A stretch of 64,000 nt of DNA from JAEUHZ01 sp964552795 (lineage in GTDB: Bacteria; Planctomycetota; UBA1135; GCA-002686595), in contig CAZKIO010000012.1 of the NCBI GenBank assembly GCA_964552795.1, positions 1-64,000 of the forward strand, written 5' to 3'. A program made the position numbers and the translations under genes. A model generated the notes under the pieces. That model was not told the origin of the DNA, made no database searches, and worked only from the letters and a program-made list of their open reading frames with translations. The number at the start of each line of letters is the position of its first letter. The first letter of the stretch is position 1. This document shows positions 26,814-34,857 of the stretch, piece after piece.

Positions 26814-26957
26814 ATGGAGCTGATGGAGGAATTCCAGGGAGTGATCGACGCGCTATCGTCGGCCGGTGTCGAACACGCGGTCTGCAGCGGCATCGCCGGG
26901 GCCATCCAAGGGCATCCACGTGCCACCCGCGACATCGACTCGGCGCTGGCTCGTGGC
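26814..26957 (+). pseudogene. Nucleotidyltransferase (AbiEii/MNT-like) N-terminal fragment
   Basis: The first ~48 codons read MELMEEFQGVIDALSSAGVE, then GIAGAIQGHPRATRDIDSALAR. This matches the start of the family in which a G-G-x-A-x-x-x-x-G-x-P-R-x-T-x-D-x-D motif supplies metal-binding Asp residues (seen here as RATRDID). Similarity stops at once; the frame runs on into the thrS leader in a wrong phase. It lies between the two copies of the thrS 5' end and looks like a truncation caused by the duplication. In full-length form such proteins are often toxin-like or antitoxin components. Confidence 0.6.
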
Positions 26958-27063
26958 CCGAGGCCGCGCGAAGGGATATCCTCTCTCCGTCCATCCCCGC
27001 GGGAGGTGGACCGCCCGGATGCCAGGTCGGCACGCGGGTCCGGTGTCCCGCACGAGACGATCC

Positions 27064-28851
27064 ATGACCCAGTCCGATTCGGCTTCGCAGGTCGCGGAGC
27101 CCTTTCCGCTCTCCACCCTCCGTCACTCGGTCTCCCACTTGATGGCCTCGGCCGTCGCCAAGCTGTTCCCCGGCGTGCAGTTCGGCTTCGGACCGGCGAT
27201 CGAGCACGGTTTCTACTACGACTTCGAGCTGGCCGAGCCGCTGACCGACCAGCACCTGCGCAGGATCGAGAAGGAGATGGCGCGCATCGCCAAGCGCGCG
27301 CAGCCCTTCACGCGCATCGTCGCCACGCGCGGGGAAGCGCGCGCGCGCCTGCTCGCGAGAGGCCAGACCTACAAGGTTGAGGCCGTGGACCTGATCCCCG
27401 ACGGCGAGGACATCACGTTCTACTCTCACGGCGATTGGGAGGACCTTTGCGAAGGCCCGCACATCGACACCCTGCAGCGGCCGTTCGCGTTCAAGCTGTT
27501 GAACGTCGCGGGTGCGTACTGGCGCGGCGACGAGAGCCGGCCGATGCTGCAGCGCATCTACGGCACCGCGTTCTGGACGCAGGAGGCGCTCGACAAGCAC
27601 CTGCAGTGGCTGGAGGACGTCAAGCAGCGCGACCACCGCAAGCTGGGCGCTGACCTCGACCTCTTCAGCGTGCACGGGGAGGCCGGCGGCGGGTTCATCT
27701 TCTGGCACCCGAACCTGGGCGCGGTGCGCCGGGCGATCGAGGAGTTCTGGTGGGACGAGCACACCCGCCGCGGCTACCGGCCGGTGTACACGCCGCACGT
27801 GTCGCGCGAGAAGCTGTTCGCCATCTCCGGCCACGTCGAGAAGTACGCGGACATGATGTACGCGCCGATGGAGATCGAGGAGCAGCCGTTCCGGGTGAAG
27901 CCGATGAACTGCCCCGGTCACATCCTGATCTACCAGACGCGTGGACGATCGTACCGCGAGCTGCCGCTGCGCTGGGCCGAGCTCGGCACCGTGTACCGCT
28001 ACGAGCGTTCAGGCGTGCTGCACGGCATGCTGCGCGTGCGCGGATTCACGCAGGACGACGCGCACATCTTCTGCACGCCCGAGCAGCTCGCCGACGAGAT
28101 CGCGGGCGTGGTCGACCTGGTGCACACCGTGCTGACCACCTTCGGGTTCGAGTACACGGCGTACCTGGCGACCCGGCCCGAGCAGTCGATCGGCGAGGAG
28201 GCCGTGTGGAGCCTCGCGACCGACGCCCTGCGCCGCGCCGCGGACATGCGCAAGCTGCCGCTGATCCTCGACGAGGGCGGCGGCGCGTTCTACGGCCCCA
28301 AGATCGACTTCAAGATCAAGGACGCCCTGGGCCGCGAGTGGCAGAACAGCACGATCCAGTGCGACTTCAACCTCCCCGAGCGCTTCGACCTGAAGTTCGC
28401 GGACTCCGACGGCCAGCTCAAGCGGCCGATCATGGTGCACCGCGCGATCCTGGGCTCGATGGAGCGCTTCGTGGGCGGCCTGATCGAGCACTTCGGCGGG
28501 CGCTTCCCGCTGTGGTGCGCACCGGTGCAGGTCGCGCTCGTTCCGATCCGCGAGCAGCACGCCGACTACTGCAGGCAGCTCGAAACGCGCCTGCAGCAGG
28601 AGTTGTTCCGCGTCGAGGCCAAGCTGGCCCCGGGGCACATGAACAACAAGATCAAGGAGGCGCAGCACGAGAAGGTGCCGTTCATGCTGATCGCGGGCGA
28701 CCGCGAGGCGGCGGAGGGCACGGTCGCCGTGCGGCGGCGCGACACGCGCGAGCAGGAGGTCATGCCCTTCGAGCAGTTCCTCGCGCTAGTGCGGGACCTG
28801 CGGACGCGGCGCGCGCTCGATCTGGGCGAGACGCTGGCCGCCAGGACCTGA
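27064..28851 (+). CDS. thrS: Threonyl-tRNA synthetase lacking the TGS domain
   Basis: Charges tRNA-Thr. The 595-residue protein is about 45 residues shorter than the E. coli enzyme because it starts directly in the editing domain (LRHSVSHLMASAVAKLFPG, whose HxxxH is the first editing motif); no N-terminal TGS domain is encoded upstream. YSHGDWEDLCEGPH contains the editing-site Cys and His. The class II catalytic core has motif 2 in YRYERSGVLHGMLRVRGFTQDDAH, the zinc-binding Cys in KPMNCPGHILIYQ, and motif 3 in MVHRAILGSMERFVGGLIEH. The C-terminal anticodon domain is present. ATG 27064 is supported by the preserved duplicate, which conserves the same start. Confidence 0.93.
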   Translation: MTQSDSASQVAEPFPLSTLRHSVSHLMASAVAKLFPGVQFGFGPAIEHGFYYDFELAEPLTDQHLRRIEKEMARIAKRAQPFTRIVATRGEARARLLARGQTYKVEAVDLIPDGEDITFYSHGDWEDLCEGPHIDTLQRPFAFKLLNVAGAYWRGDESRPMLQRIYGTAFWTQEALDKHLQWLEDVKQRDHRKLGADLDLFSVHGEAGGGFIFWHPNLGAVRRAIEEFWWDEHTRRGYRPVYTPHVSREKLFAISGHVEKYADMMYAPMEIEEQPFRVKPMNCPGHILIYQTRGRSYRELPLRWAELGTVYRYERSGVLHGMLRVRGFTQDDAHIFCTPEQLADEIAGVVDLVHTVLTTFGFEYTAYLATRPEQSIGEEAVWSLATDALRRAADMRKLPLILDEGGGAFYGPKIDFKIKDALGREWQNSTIQCDFNLPERFDLKFADSDGQLKRPIMVHRAILGSMERFVGGLIEHFGGRFPLWCAPVQVALVPIREQHADYCRQLETRLQQELFRVEAKLAPGHMNNKIKEAQHEKVPFMLIAGDREAAEGTVAVRRRDTREQEVMPFEQFLALVRDLRTRRALDLGETLAART

Positions 28852-28882
28852 GCGCGCGGTCCAGGCGTGCGGGCGTGCTGGC

Positions 28883-29431
28883 GTGTGCAACGTGGACGGT
28901 GCGTGGCGCAGGATCGAGTGCGTCCAGGGCGACCTCACGCGCGAGGCCGTCGATGCGATCGTCAACGCCGCCGACCCGCGCCTGCGCGGCGGCGGGGGCG
29001 TCGACGGAGCGATCCACCGCGCGGCGGGGCCGGATCTCCTGCGCGAGCTGGTCGAACGCTTCCCGCGGGGCTGCGCGCGCGGCGACGCCGTCGTCACGCG
29101 CGGGCACGGCCTGGCCGCGCGCTGGGTGATCCACACGCCCGGGCCGGTCTGGGCCGGAGGAGCAGCGGGCGAGGCCGATGTGCTCGCGCGCTGCCATCGT
29201 CAGTCTCTGCAGCGCGCCGCCGAGGTCGGAGCGCGCACGCTGTCTTTCCCGGCCATCGCGTGCGGCGTGTACGGCTATCCGCACGCTGCCGCAGCGAGCG
29301 TCGCGCTCGGCACCACGGCGGCGGCGCTGGCCGAGCACCCGGGCATCGAGCGCGTGCGCTTCGTGCTGTTCACGCCCGGGCTCCTCGAGGTGTTCGCGGC
29401 GGCGCGCGCGGAGCTGGCCGGGGCGCGCTGA
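28883..29431 (+). CDS. Macro-domain protein (ADP-ribose binding/deacetylase type)
   Basis: A 182-residue single macro domain. Motifs are VQGDLTREAVDAIVNAADPRLRGGGGVDGAIHRAAG (the first includes the Asn and the G-G-G-V-x-x-A-I loop, residues ~15-50), then ARWVIHTPGPVW and SFPAIACGVYGYP, the second ADP-ribose phosphate loop. Family members bind ADP-ribose and hydrolyse O-acetyl-ADP-ribose or remove mono-ADP-ribose from proteins or DNA. All key binding residues seem present, so activity is likely. The start is GTG 28883; a second GTG follows three codons later. It follows thrS by 31 bp and converges with oleD. Confidence 0.88.
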   Translation: MCNVDGAWRRIECVQGDLTREAVDAIVNAADPRLRGGGGVDGAIHRAAGPDLLRELVERFPRGCARGDAVVTRGHGLAARWVIHTPGPVWAGGAAGEADVLARCHRQSLQRAAEVGARTLSFPAIACGVYGYPHAAAASVALGTTAAALAEHPGIERVRFVLFTPGLLEVFAAARAELAGAR

Positions 29432-29444
29432 CGCGCGCGGCGCG

Positions 29445-30452
29445 TCACAGCCGGCCGGCCGACGCCTCGACCGCGAGCCAGCCGGCCGCGCGGCGCGTCA
29501 TCTCCTCGTTGCCGATGCGCTCGCGGTAGCCGAAATCGCGCTGCGCCGGCGCGACGTCGTACGTGTGCGTGCGCGCGAGCTGCTGCGCGACGAAGCGCGT
29601 CATCGGCGGATCGCCCGCCCGACGCAGCAGCTTCCACGTCGCTTCGCACACCGCGCCGCCAGCGTAGGCCAGCGCGAGCGGCACGCGCTTCACGGGCCGG
29701 GGCAACCCCGCCGATGCGAGCAACGCACCGATCCACGGCCACAGCTCCACCGCTTCGTTCTGCGTCACGAAATAGGCGCGGCCGGCGTGCGGCGCTCCCG
29801 CTTCCAACCGGTCCGCGGCGTCGACGTGGGCCCACGCGGCGTTCTCGACATCGGTCAGGCTCACGCGGTTGTCGCCCGCGCCGACGATCTTGAGCTTCCC
29901 CGCGCGCGCGCTCGCCGCGAGCCGCGGCAGGAGGTGCGGATCGCCCGGCCCGACGATCAAGTGCGGACGCAGCGCGCAGGTCGCGATGCCGCGGCCGTTC
30001 CACACCAGCACGTGGCGCTCGGCCAGCGCCTTCGAGGCCGGGTAGTGCGCCAGGAAGCGCCGGGCGTGGGGGAGGTCGTTGCCGGCCTGCACGTGATCGC
30101 GTCCGTCGAAACACACGCTCGGCGAACTGGTGTGCACGAAGCGCGGCACGCGCGCGGCGACGGCGGCCGACATCACGGCCGTCGTCCCGATCACGTTGGC
30201 GCGCGTGTACTCGGCCTTCGGTCCCCACACGCCGGCCTTGGCCGCGGTGTGGAACACGCAGTCGATGCCGCGCATCACGGGCGCGAGCGCCGCGGGATCG
30301 GCGATGTCGCCGCGCACGCAGCGCGCTCCCAGCCGCTCGACCTCGGGATGGCGCGAGCGCGAGTAGCTGATGACCTCGTCGCCGCGCGCGCGCAGGATGC
30401 GCACGATCGCGAGCCCGAGGAATCCTCCGCCGCCGGTGACGAGCGCGCGCAT
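29445..30452 (-). CDS. oleD: OleD-type NAD(P)-dependent 2-alkyl-3-ketoalkanoic acid reductase
   Basis: A 335-residue extended short-chain dehydrogenase: VTGGGGFLGLAIVRILRARG (nucleotide fold, residues 5-24), GDIADPAAL, and the catalytic YPASK with Tyr and Lys near residue 138. The family includes 3-beta-hydroxysteroid dehydrogenases and OleD, which reduces the beta-keto acid made by OleA to a beta-hydroxy acid. Assignment to OleD rests on the neighbouring oleC, oleB and the distal oleA on the same strand. Start ATG 30452 gives the fold at the very N-terminus. It is separated from oleC by a gene on the opposite strand. Confidence 0.8.
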   Translation of the reverse strand: MRALVTGGGGFLGLAIVRILRARGDEVISYSRSRHPEVERLGARCVRGDIADPAALAPVMRGIDCVFHTAAKAGVWGPKAEYTRANVIGTTAVMSAAVAARVPRFVHTSSPSVCFDGRDHVQAGNDLPHARRFLAHYPASKALAERHVLVWNGRGIATCALRPHLIVGPGDPHLLPRLAASARAGKLKIVGAGDNRVSLTDVENAAWAHVDAADRLEAGAPHAGRAYFVTQNEAVELWPWIGALLASAGLPRPVKRVPLALAYAGGAVCEATWKLLRRAGDPPMTRFVAQQLARTHTYDVAPAQRDFGYRERIGNEEMTRRAAGWLAVEASAGRL

Positions 30453-30558
30453 GGGGGAGGGTCGTACCAGGGCGCGGGTGCGTCGTCGAGCATGGTCCAC
30501 GTCCGTGAGGTACCCTCGGTTCGGTCCTGCGCCAAGCGGGGCTTCGGGGAGGACCGCG

Positions 30559-30822
30559 ATGACCCTCTTGCGCTACATCGTCCGCATCGATCGCGACCCC
30601 GGCTGCGACTGGGGAGCATCCGTGCCCGATCTGCCGGGTTGTGTGGCGACCGGCATGACGTTGGACACCGCCCTGCGGCGCATCCGCGCTCCGGTCGCGC
30701 ACCACCTGGCGGGGATGCGCGAGGACGGCCGTCTGCCGCCGCGCCCGCGCAGTCGCATCGTCCTCCCCGATCGGCGTTCGCGCTCGAACGCGGTCTACAC
30801 CTGCATCGAGGTCGCCGCCTAG
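30559..30822 (+). CDS. HicB-like orphan antitoxin-fold protein
   Basis: An 87-residue protein with the HicB-like degenerate RNase H fold: YIVRIDRDPGCDWGASVPDLPGCVATGMTLDTALRRI, in which D-L-P-G-C and the following T-x-x-x-A helix are the family signature. The start ATG 30559 follows GGGGAGG. No HicA-type toxin with its small dsRNA-binding fold is adjacent, and the C-terminal DNA-binding domain is absent. It is transcribed against the ole operon, between oleD and oleC, ending 3 bp before the oleC stop. Orphan HicB-like proteins occur widely; its role here is unknown. Confidence 0.7.
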   Translation: MTLLRYIVRIDRDPGCDWGASVPDLPGCVATGMTLDTALRRIRAPVAHHLAGMREDGRLPPRPRSRIVLPDRRSRSNAVYTCIEVAA

Positions 30823-30825
30823 CCC

Positions 30826-32529
30826 TCAGACCTCGCGCAGCGTGCGGCCCAGCTCCTCGCGCCGGATCTTCGCGTTGTGGCGCACGTCCACGGGGAACGA
30901 GCGCGTGAACACGGTGCGCGTGATGTTTGGCACCCGGTTCGGGCCGACGGGGCGCAGCCGCTCGGCGCGCAGCGCTTCCAACTCGCCGGTGAACGCGGCG
31001 CGCTCGGCCTCGCTGCGGGGGAACGCACCCTTCTCCGGCTCGACGAACAGCACGCACTGCGCTGCGCCGCGCGGGCCGGCGCCGACGAGCGCCGTGCGCC
31101 GCGCGCGCGGGTGCAGGTCGCACACGTTCTCGACGGGGACCGGATCGAACGCTCCGTCCGCGGTCTCGATCCGGTGCGCCTTGCGGCCGACGATCCAGAG
31201 CCGCCCGGCGTCGTCGAACCAGCCGACGTCGCCGGTGCGGTGCCACGGGCCGCCGTCGGAGGGGATCTTGGACAGCGCGTCGGCGCGCGGTTCCTCGAAG
31301 TACGCGCGCGTCACGACCGGGCCGCGCGCGCAGATCTCGCCCAGTTCGCCGCCGGGAACGAGGAGCCCTTCGTTCCAGCGCTCGATCGGCGAGTCGTGCA
31401 CGGGCACCAGCGCGATCTCGATGCCGGGCGCGGGCCGGCCGACGCAGCTCCCGCCGCCGCCTTCGATCCGATCGCGCAGCGCGAGCAGTTCGGCGCCGCG
31501 GATCGTGCTGACCGGCAGGCACTCGGTCGCGCCGTAGGGCGTGTGCACCTCGCCGCCGGAACCCAGGCGGCGGCGGAACGCCTCGACGAGCTGCACCGGC
31601 ACCGGCGCGCCGGCGATCCAGGCGCCGCGCAGCGTGGGGAAGCGCGCGTCGTGCCGCTCCGCCCAGGGGATCACGCGCCGCCAGATCGCGGGGGATCCGA
31701 ACGTGTACGTGCAGCCGTGGTCGGCGAGCGCGGCAGCGATGCTCTCCGGTTGGCAGCGCGCCGGCCGCGAGGGATCGAGGCGTGGAATGACCGCGGTCGT
31801 CGCCAGAGCCGCGTCGAACAGCGCGAAGAGCGGGAAGCAGGCCAAGTCGACCTCGCGTGCCCGGATCGTGCACATGCGCCGCACGGCCTCGATCTGCGCC
31901 GCGAACGCTCCGTGGTGGTACAGCACGCCCTTCGCCGGGCCTGTGGAACCGGACGTGAACAGGATCGCCGCCGGATCCCCGGCGCGCGTGTCGGCCGGCG
32001 GGAACGCGCCGCGTCCGGGCCGCGCGATCTGCTCCAGCGTCCGCGCGCCCGGGAAGCGCCGCGGCCCTACGACGACGTCAATGGCGACGCTCGCGAGCCG
32101 CCGGCCGTGCAGCCGTCGCGCGACGTGCGCCAGGGGCACGCCCAGGAACGCGACGGGTCGCGTACGCGCGAGGCATCCGATCAGCGCGCGCACGCCCATC
32201 CCCGGATCGACGACGACCGGCACCGCGCCGATCAGGAAGAGCGCGTAGGTGAGCGCGACGAGGTCCGCGCCCGGTCGCACGAGCAGCGCCGCGCGATCGC
32301 CCCGCCGCAGGCCCAGTTCGACGAGGCCGTGCGCGACGGCGTCGGCCCTCGCGGCGAGCTCGGCGTAGCGCACCGTGCGCCAGCCCGTGCGCCCCGCGGG
32401 CTCGATCACCGCGGCGAGGTCGGGGTGCTCCGCCGCGGTGCGTGCCAGGAACGCGCCGACGTTGACGCGCTCGGCCGGGGGGGCGAGCGCGTCGCCGGCC
32501 AGGATCGTGCGCTCGGCCGCCGTCGCCAC
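30826..32529 (-). CDS. oleC: OleC-type AMP-dependent beta-lactone synthetase
   Basis: A 567-residue acyl-adenylate enzyme. The phosphate loop is ILFTSGSTGPAKGVLYHHG (residues ~183-201). The A5-type YGATECLPVS, the A7-type WHRTGDVGWFD and the A8-type IVGRKAHRIET follow. OleC uses ATP to convert the beta-hydroxy acid from OleD into a cis beta-lactone, the step before OleB. GTG 32529 is the only reasonable start, a few bases after the oleB stop. The C-terminal region conserves HNAKIRREELG with the catalytic-loop Lys. Assignment as OleC rather than a generic acyl-CoA ligase follows from the adjoining oleB and oleD. Confidence 0.85.
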   Translation of the reverse strand: MATAAERTILAGDALAPPAERVNVGAFLARTAAEHPDLAAVIEPAGRTGWRTVRYAELAARADAVAHGLVELGLRRGDRAALLVRPGADLVALTYALFLIGAVPVVVDPGMGVRALIGCLARTRPVAFLGVPLAHVARRLHGRRLASVAIDVVVGPRRFPGARTLEQIARPGRGAFPPADTRAGDPAAILFTSGSTGPAKGVLYHHGAFAAQIEAVRRMCTIRAREVDLACFPLFALFDAALATTAVIPRLDPSRPARCQPESIAAALADHGCTYTFGSPAIWRRVIPWAERHDARFPTLRGAWIAGAPVPVQLVEAFRRRLGSGGEVHTPYGATECLPVSTIRGAELLALRDRIEGGGGSCVGRPAPGIEIALVPVHDSPIERWNEGLLVPGGELGEICARGPVVTRAYFEEPRADALSKIPSDGGPWHRTGDVGWFDDAGRLWIVGRKAHRIETADGAFDPVPVENVCDLHPRARRTALVGAGPRGAAQCVLFVEPEKGAFPRSEAERAAFTGELEALRAERLRPVGPNRVPNITRTVFTRSFPVDVRHNAKIRREELGRTLREV

Positions 32530-32531
32530 GA

Positions 32532-33452
32532 TCAGCTCCCGATCGGGACCGCCAGCAGCTCGCGCAACGCGGCCTCGACCGTCTCCGGCGCCTCCTCGGG
32601 CACGAGGTGTCCGACGTCGGCGAGCGAGCGAACACGTGCGCGCGGAAGACGCCGGATCCACTCGTCGCGGAACTGCGGCGTGAAGCACCAGTCGCGCTCG
32701 CCCCACACGATCGACACGGGGCGATCCGCGAACCGATCCACCGCGGCGTCGGCCAGCTCCAGCTCGCGCCAGGAACGGTGCGACGGGCGCGTGGGGATGT
32801 CCTCGACGAAGCGCCGCACGGCGCGCCGATCGGCGGCCGTGCGCCAGGGCAGCGCGTAGCCGTGGCGCGCGGCGGGCGTGATGCGCGCGGGATCGTCGAC
32901 GCCCAGGTAGGGCAGGAGGCCCGCGAAGGCGTTGAGGCGCTGCAGCAAGAGCGGTCCGATCAGGGGCGCGCGGCACACGGCGATGCGCCAGGGCATCGGA
33001 CCGGGGAAGGCCGCCGAGTTGGTGACCAGGAGCCGCGCGACCCGGTCGGGCGCGCGCCGCGCGAACGCGAGGCCGATCGCGCCGCCCCAGTCGTGGACCG
33101 CGAGCGTGACGTTGCGCAGATCGAGCGACTCGACGAGCGCGAGCACGTTCTCGGCGTGGCCGGCGAGGTCGTAGCGCCAGCGGCGCGGCCGCGCCGAGAG
33201 GCCGCAACCCATGTGGTCGGGCGCGATGCAGCGGTGCGCATCGCGCAGTGCGCGGATCGCGCGCCGCCACAGGAACGACCAGGTCGGGTTGCCGTGCAGG
33301 AACAGGACGGGTGCGGCGTCGCGCGGCCCCTCGTCCACGTAGTGCAGCGCGCCGGCGGGCGTGTGGAGGTAGCGGCTCTCGAACGGATACGATGCGCCCG
33401 CGCGTCCCAGGTCGGTGCGCGGCGCGAAGTCGGCGGCGGCGAGCGCGCTCAC
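32532..33452 (-). CDS. oleB: OleB-type alpha/beta hydrolase (beta-lactone decarboxylase)
   Basis: A 306-residue alpha/beta hydrolase of the haloalkane dehalogenase group. The oxyanion region is FLHGNPTWSFLWRRAI, the nucleophile elbow VHDWGGAIGLAFARRAPDRV contains the catalytic Asp and the adjacent Trp, and the active-site His lies in DVGHLVPEEAPE near the C-terminus. In olefin biosynthesis OleB splits the beta-lactone from OleC into CO2 and a cis-alkene. It overlaps the phosphopantetheinyl transferase gene by 4 bp and is followed within 3 bp by oleC, so BC form a coupled pair. Confidence 0.85.
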   Translation of the reverse strand: MSALAAADFAPRTDLGRAGASYPFESRYLHTPAGALHYVDEGPRDAAPVLFLHGNPTWSFLWRRAIRALRDAHRCIAPDHMGCGLSARPRRWRYDLAGHAENVLALVESLDLRNVTLAVHDWGGAIGLAFARRAPDRVARLLVTNSAAFPGPMPWRIAVCRAPLIGPLLLQRLNAFAGLLPYLGVDDPARITPAARHGYALPWRTAADRRAVRRFVEDIPTRPSHRSWRELELADAAVDRFADRPVSIVWGERDWCFTPQFRDEWIRRLPRARVRSLADVGHLVPEEAPETVEAALRELLAVPIGS

Positions 33453-34039
33453 GGGACGACCGCCTCCGCGAGGTCCCAGGCCCAGTCCACCGGCAGCGGA
33501 TCCTCGCAGCACAGCGCGGCGACGTGGCCCGCGCGCAGCGACTGGTGCACGACGTGCTCGGCGCGGCGGTGCGCGAGCACCAGCGGACCCGCGTCCGGCG
33601 CGGCGATCAACGTGCAATCCGAGAGTTCCAGGATGCCGCAGCCGGCCTTCTTCAGCACCGCCTCCTTCGCGGTCCAGATGCGGAAGAACGCGGCCCACGT
33701 GAAACCGCCCAGGAGGTCCAACTCGCCGCGCGAGGCCACCGCGCGCACGATGCCCTGGTCGCGCGGCCGGACCGCCTCGACGTCGATGCCGACGGGGGCC
33801 CGCGCCACGACGCCGGCCGAGAAGCCGTGCGTGTGCGACACCGACCAGTGCCACCCGTCGCTGGGGCGCGGCGCGTCGCGCGCGTCCTTCTCGAGCCGTC
33901 CCAGGCGCGCGCCGCTCCGGTGCGCGCTCCGGGCCAGCGCGACGCGCGCGTGGGCCGAGCGCGCCGCCACGCGCAGCGCGCCGGGCAGTCCGCCGTCCGC
34001 GGCCGGCGCGGCGAGCAGGACCGGCTGGAGCAGCTTCAC
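33449..34039 (-). CDS. 4'-phosphopantetheinyl transferase (Sfp-like)
   Basis: Attaches the phosphopantetheine arm of CoA to a carrier protein. In this 196-residue protein, SVSHTHGFSAGVVARAPVGIDVEAVRPRD contains the conserved SxSH-like start and the G-I-D-x-E magnesium site. WTAKEAVLKKAG is the second family signature (W-x-x-K-E-A). The small size with a short N-terminal lobe is intermediate between AcpS and full Sfp types. The start GTG 34039 overlaps the upstream enoyl reductase and follows GGAGGA. It most likely activates the ACP encoded 5 kb upstream in the same operon. Confidence 0.85.
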   Translation of the reverse strand: MKLLQPVLLAAPAADGGLPGALRVAARSAHARVALARSAHRSGARLGRLEKDARDAPRPSDGWHWSVSHTHGFSAGVVARAPVGIDVEAVRPRDQGIVRAVASRGELDLLGGFTWAAFFRIWTAKEAVLKKAGCGILELSDCTLIAAPDAGPLVLAHRRAEHVVHQSLRAGHVAALCCEDPLPVDWAWDLAEAVVP

Positions 34040-34857
34040 GGCTCCTCCGGGCGCGTCACGCGCCGCACGATCTCGCGGTCGAACCAGTTGACGCTCATGC
34101 CCGCGTCGATCACCAGCGACTGCGCGGCGATGCCCGACGAGCGCGGCGAGAGCAGGAACAGCACGGCGTCGGCGACTTCCCGCGTCTCCAGCCCGCGGTG
34201 TCGCAGCGTGGCCTGCTCGGCGAACAGCAGGCTGTCGACGTAGCCGGGGATGCCGGCCGAGGCGGAGGTCTTGAGCAGGCCGGGGTTGACGCTGTTGAAG
34301 CGCACGCCGTCGGCGCTGAAGGCCTTGGCCAGGAACGCGATCGAGGAGTCGAGCGCGGCCTTGATCGGCGCCATGTAGCCGTAGCTCTCGCTGGCCATGT
34401 TCGTGTGGGAGATCGAGAGCGCCACCACCGCCGCGCCCGGCGCGAGGCGCGGACGCAGCGCGCGCGACAGGGCGATCAGCGAGAAGCACGAGACGTCGAC
34501 CGCGCGCAGGAAGTCCTCGCGCCGCGTCTCCACGAAGGAGCGCGGAGAGCCGTCCGCCAGCGGTTCGTAGCTGGCGAAGGCGATCGAGTGGACGAACCCG
34601 GCGAGGCGCACGTCCCGCGCCGCGAGCGCCGCGCCCAGCGCGTCGATCGAAGCCTGGTCGGCGACGTCACACACCAGGCACGGATCGTCGCCGACGAGCC
34701 TGTGCACCTCGTCGCGGCGCGCCTCGGTGTGGACGGTCCACAGCGGAAGCGCTCCCGCCGCGCGCAGCGCCTCGCCGACGTGCCAGGCCACGCTCTTTCG
34801 GTTGCGCAGCCCGGTGACGAGCACCGTCTTCCCGGCGAGGCCCAGCCAGTCGTTCAT
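34036..34857 (-). CDS. FabI-like enoyl-ACP reductase
   Basis: A 273-residue short-chain dehydrogenase of the enoyl-reductase type. LAGKTVLVTGLRNRKSVAWHVGEAL has the atypical glycine-poor nucleotide loop of FabI (G-x-x-N-x-x-S-I/V-A). VHSIAFASYEPL, SYGYMAPIKAALDSS (the Tyr-x6-Lys dyad) and FNSVNPGLLKTSAS follow. It would reduce trans-2-enoyl-ACP with NAD(P)H. Located after the FabZ-like dehydratase with a 4-bp overlap, completing a reductive cycle in the same operon. A dedicated copy here, apart from housekeeping FAS, suggests a special acyl chain. Confidence 0.82.
   Translation of the reverse strand: MNDWLGLAGKTVLVTGLRNRKSVAWHVGEALRAAGALPLWTVHTEARRDEVHRLVGDDPCLVCDVADQASIDALGAALAARDVRLAGFVHSIAFASYEPLADGSPRSFVETRREDFLRAVDVSCFSLIALSRALRPRLAPGAAVVALSISHTNMASESYGYMAPIKAALDSSIAFLAKAFSADGVRFNSVNPGLLKTSASAGIPGYVDSLLFAEQATLRHRGLETREVADAVLFLLSPRSSGIAAQSLVIDAGMSVNWFDREIVRRVTRPEEP

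Noticed and set aside
26985..27063. T-box riboswitch before thrS
   Set aside because: No T-box sequence, specifier loop or terminator/antiterminator pair could be found; the leader is too short.
25705..27063. Insertion-sequence or transposase remains explaining the decayed region
   Set aside because: No transposase motif, terminal inverted repeats or target duplication seen; homology to xylB and thrS explains the sequence.
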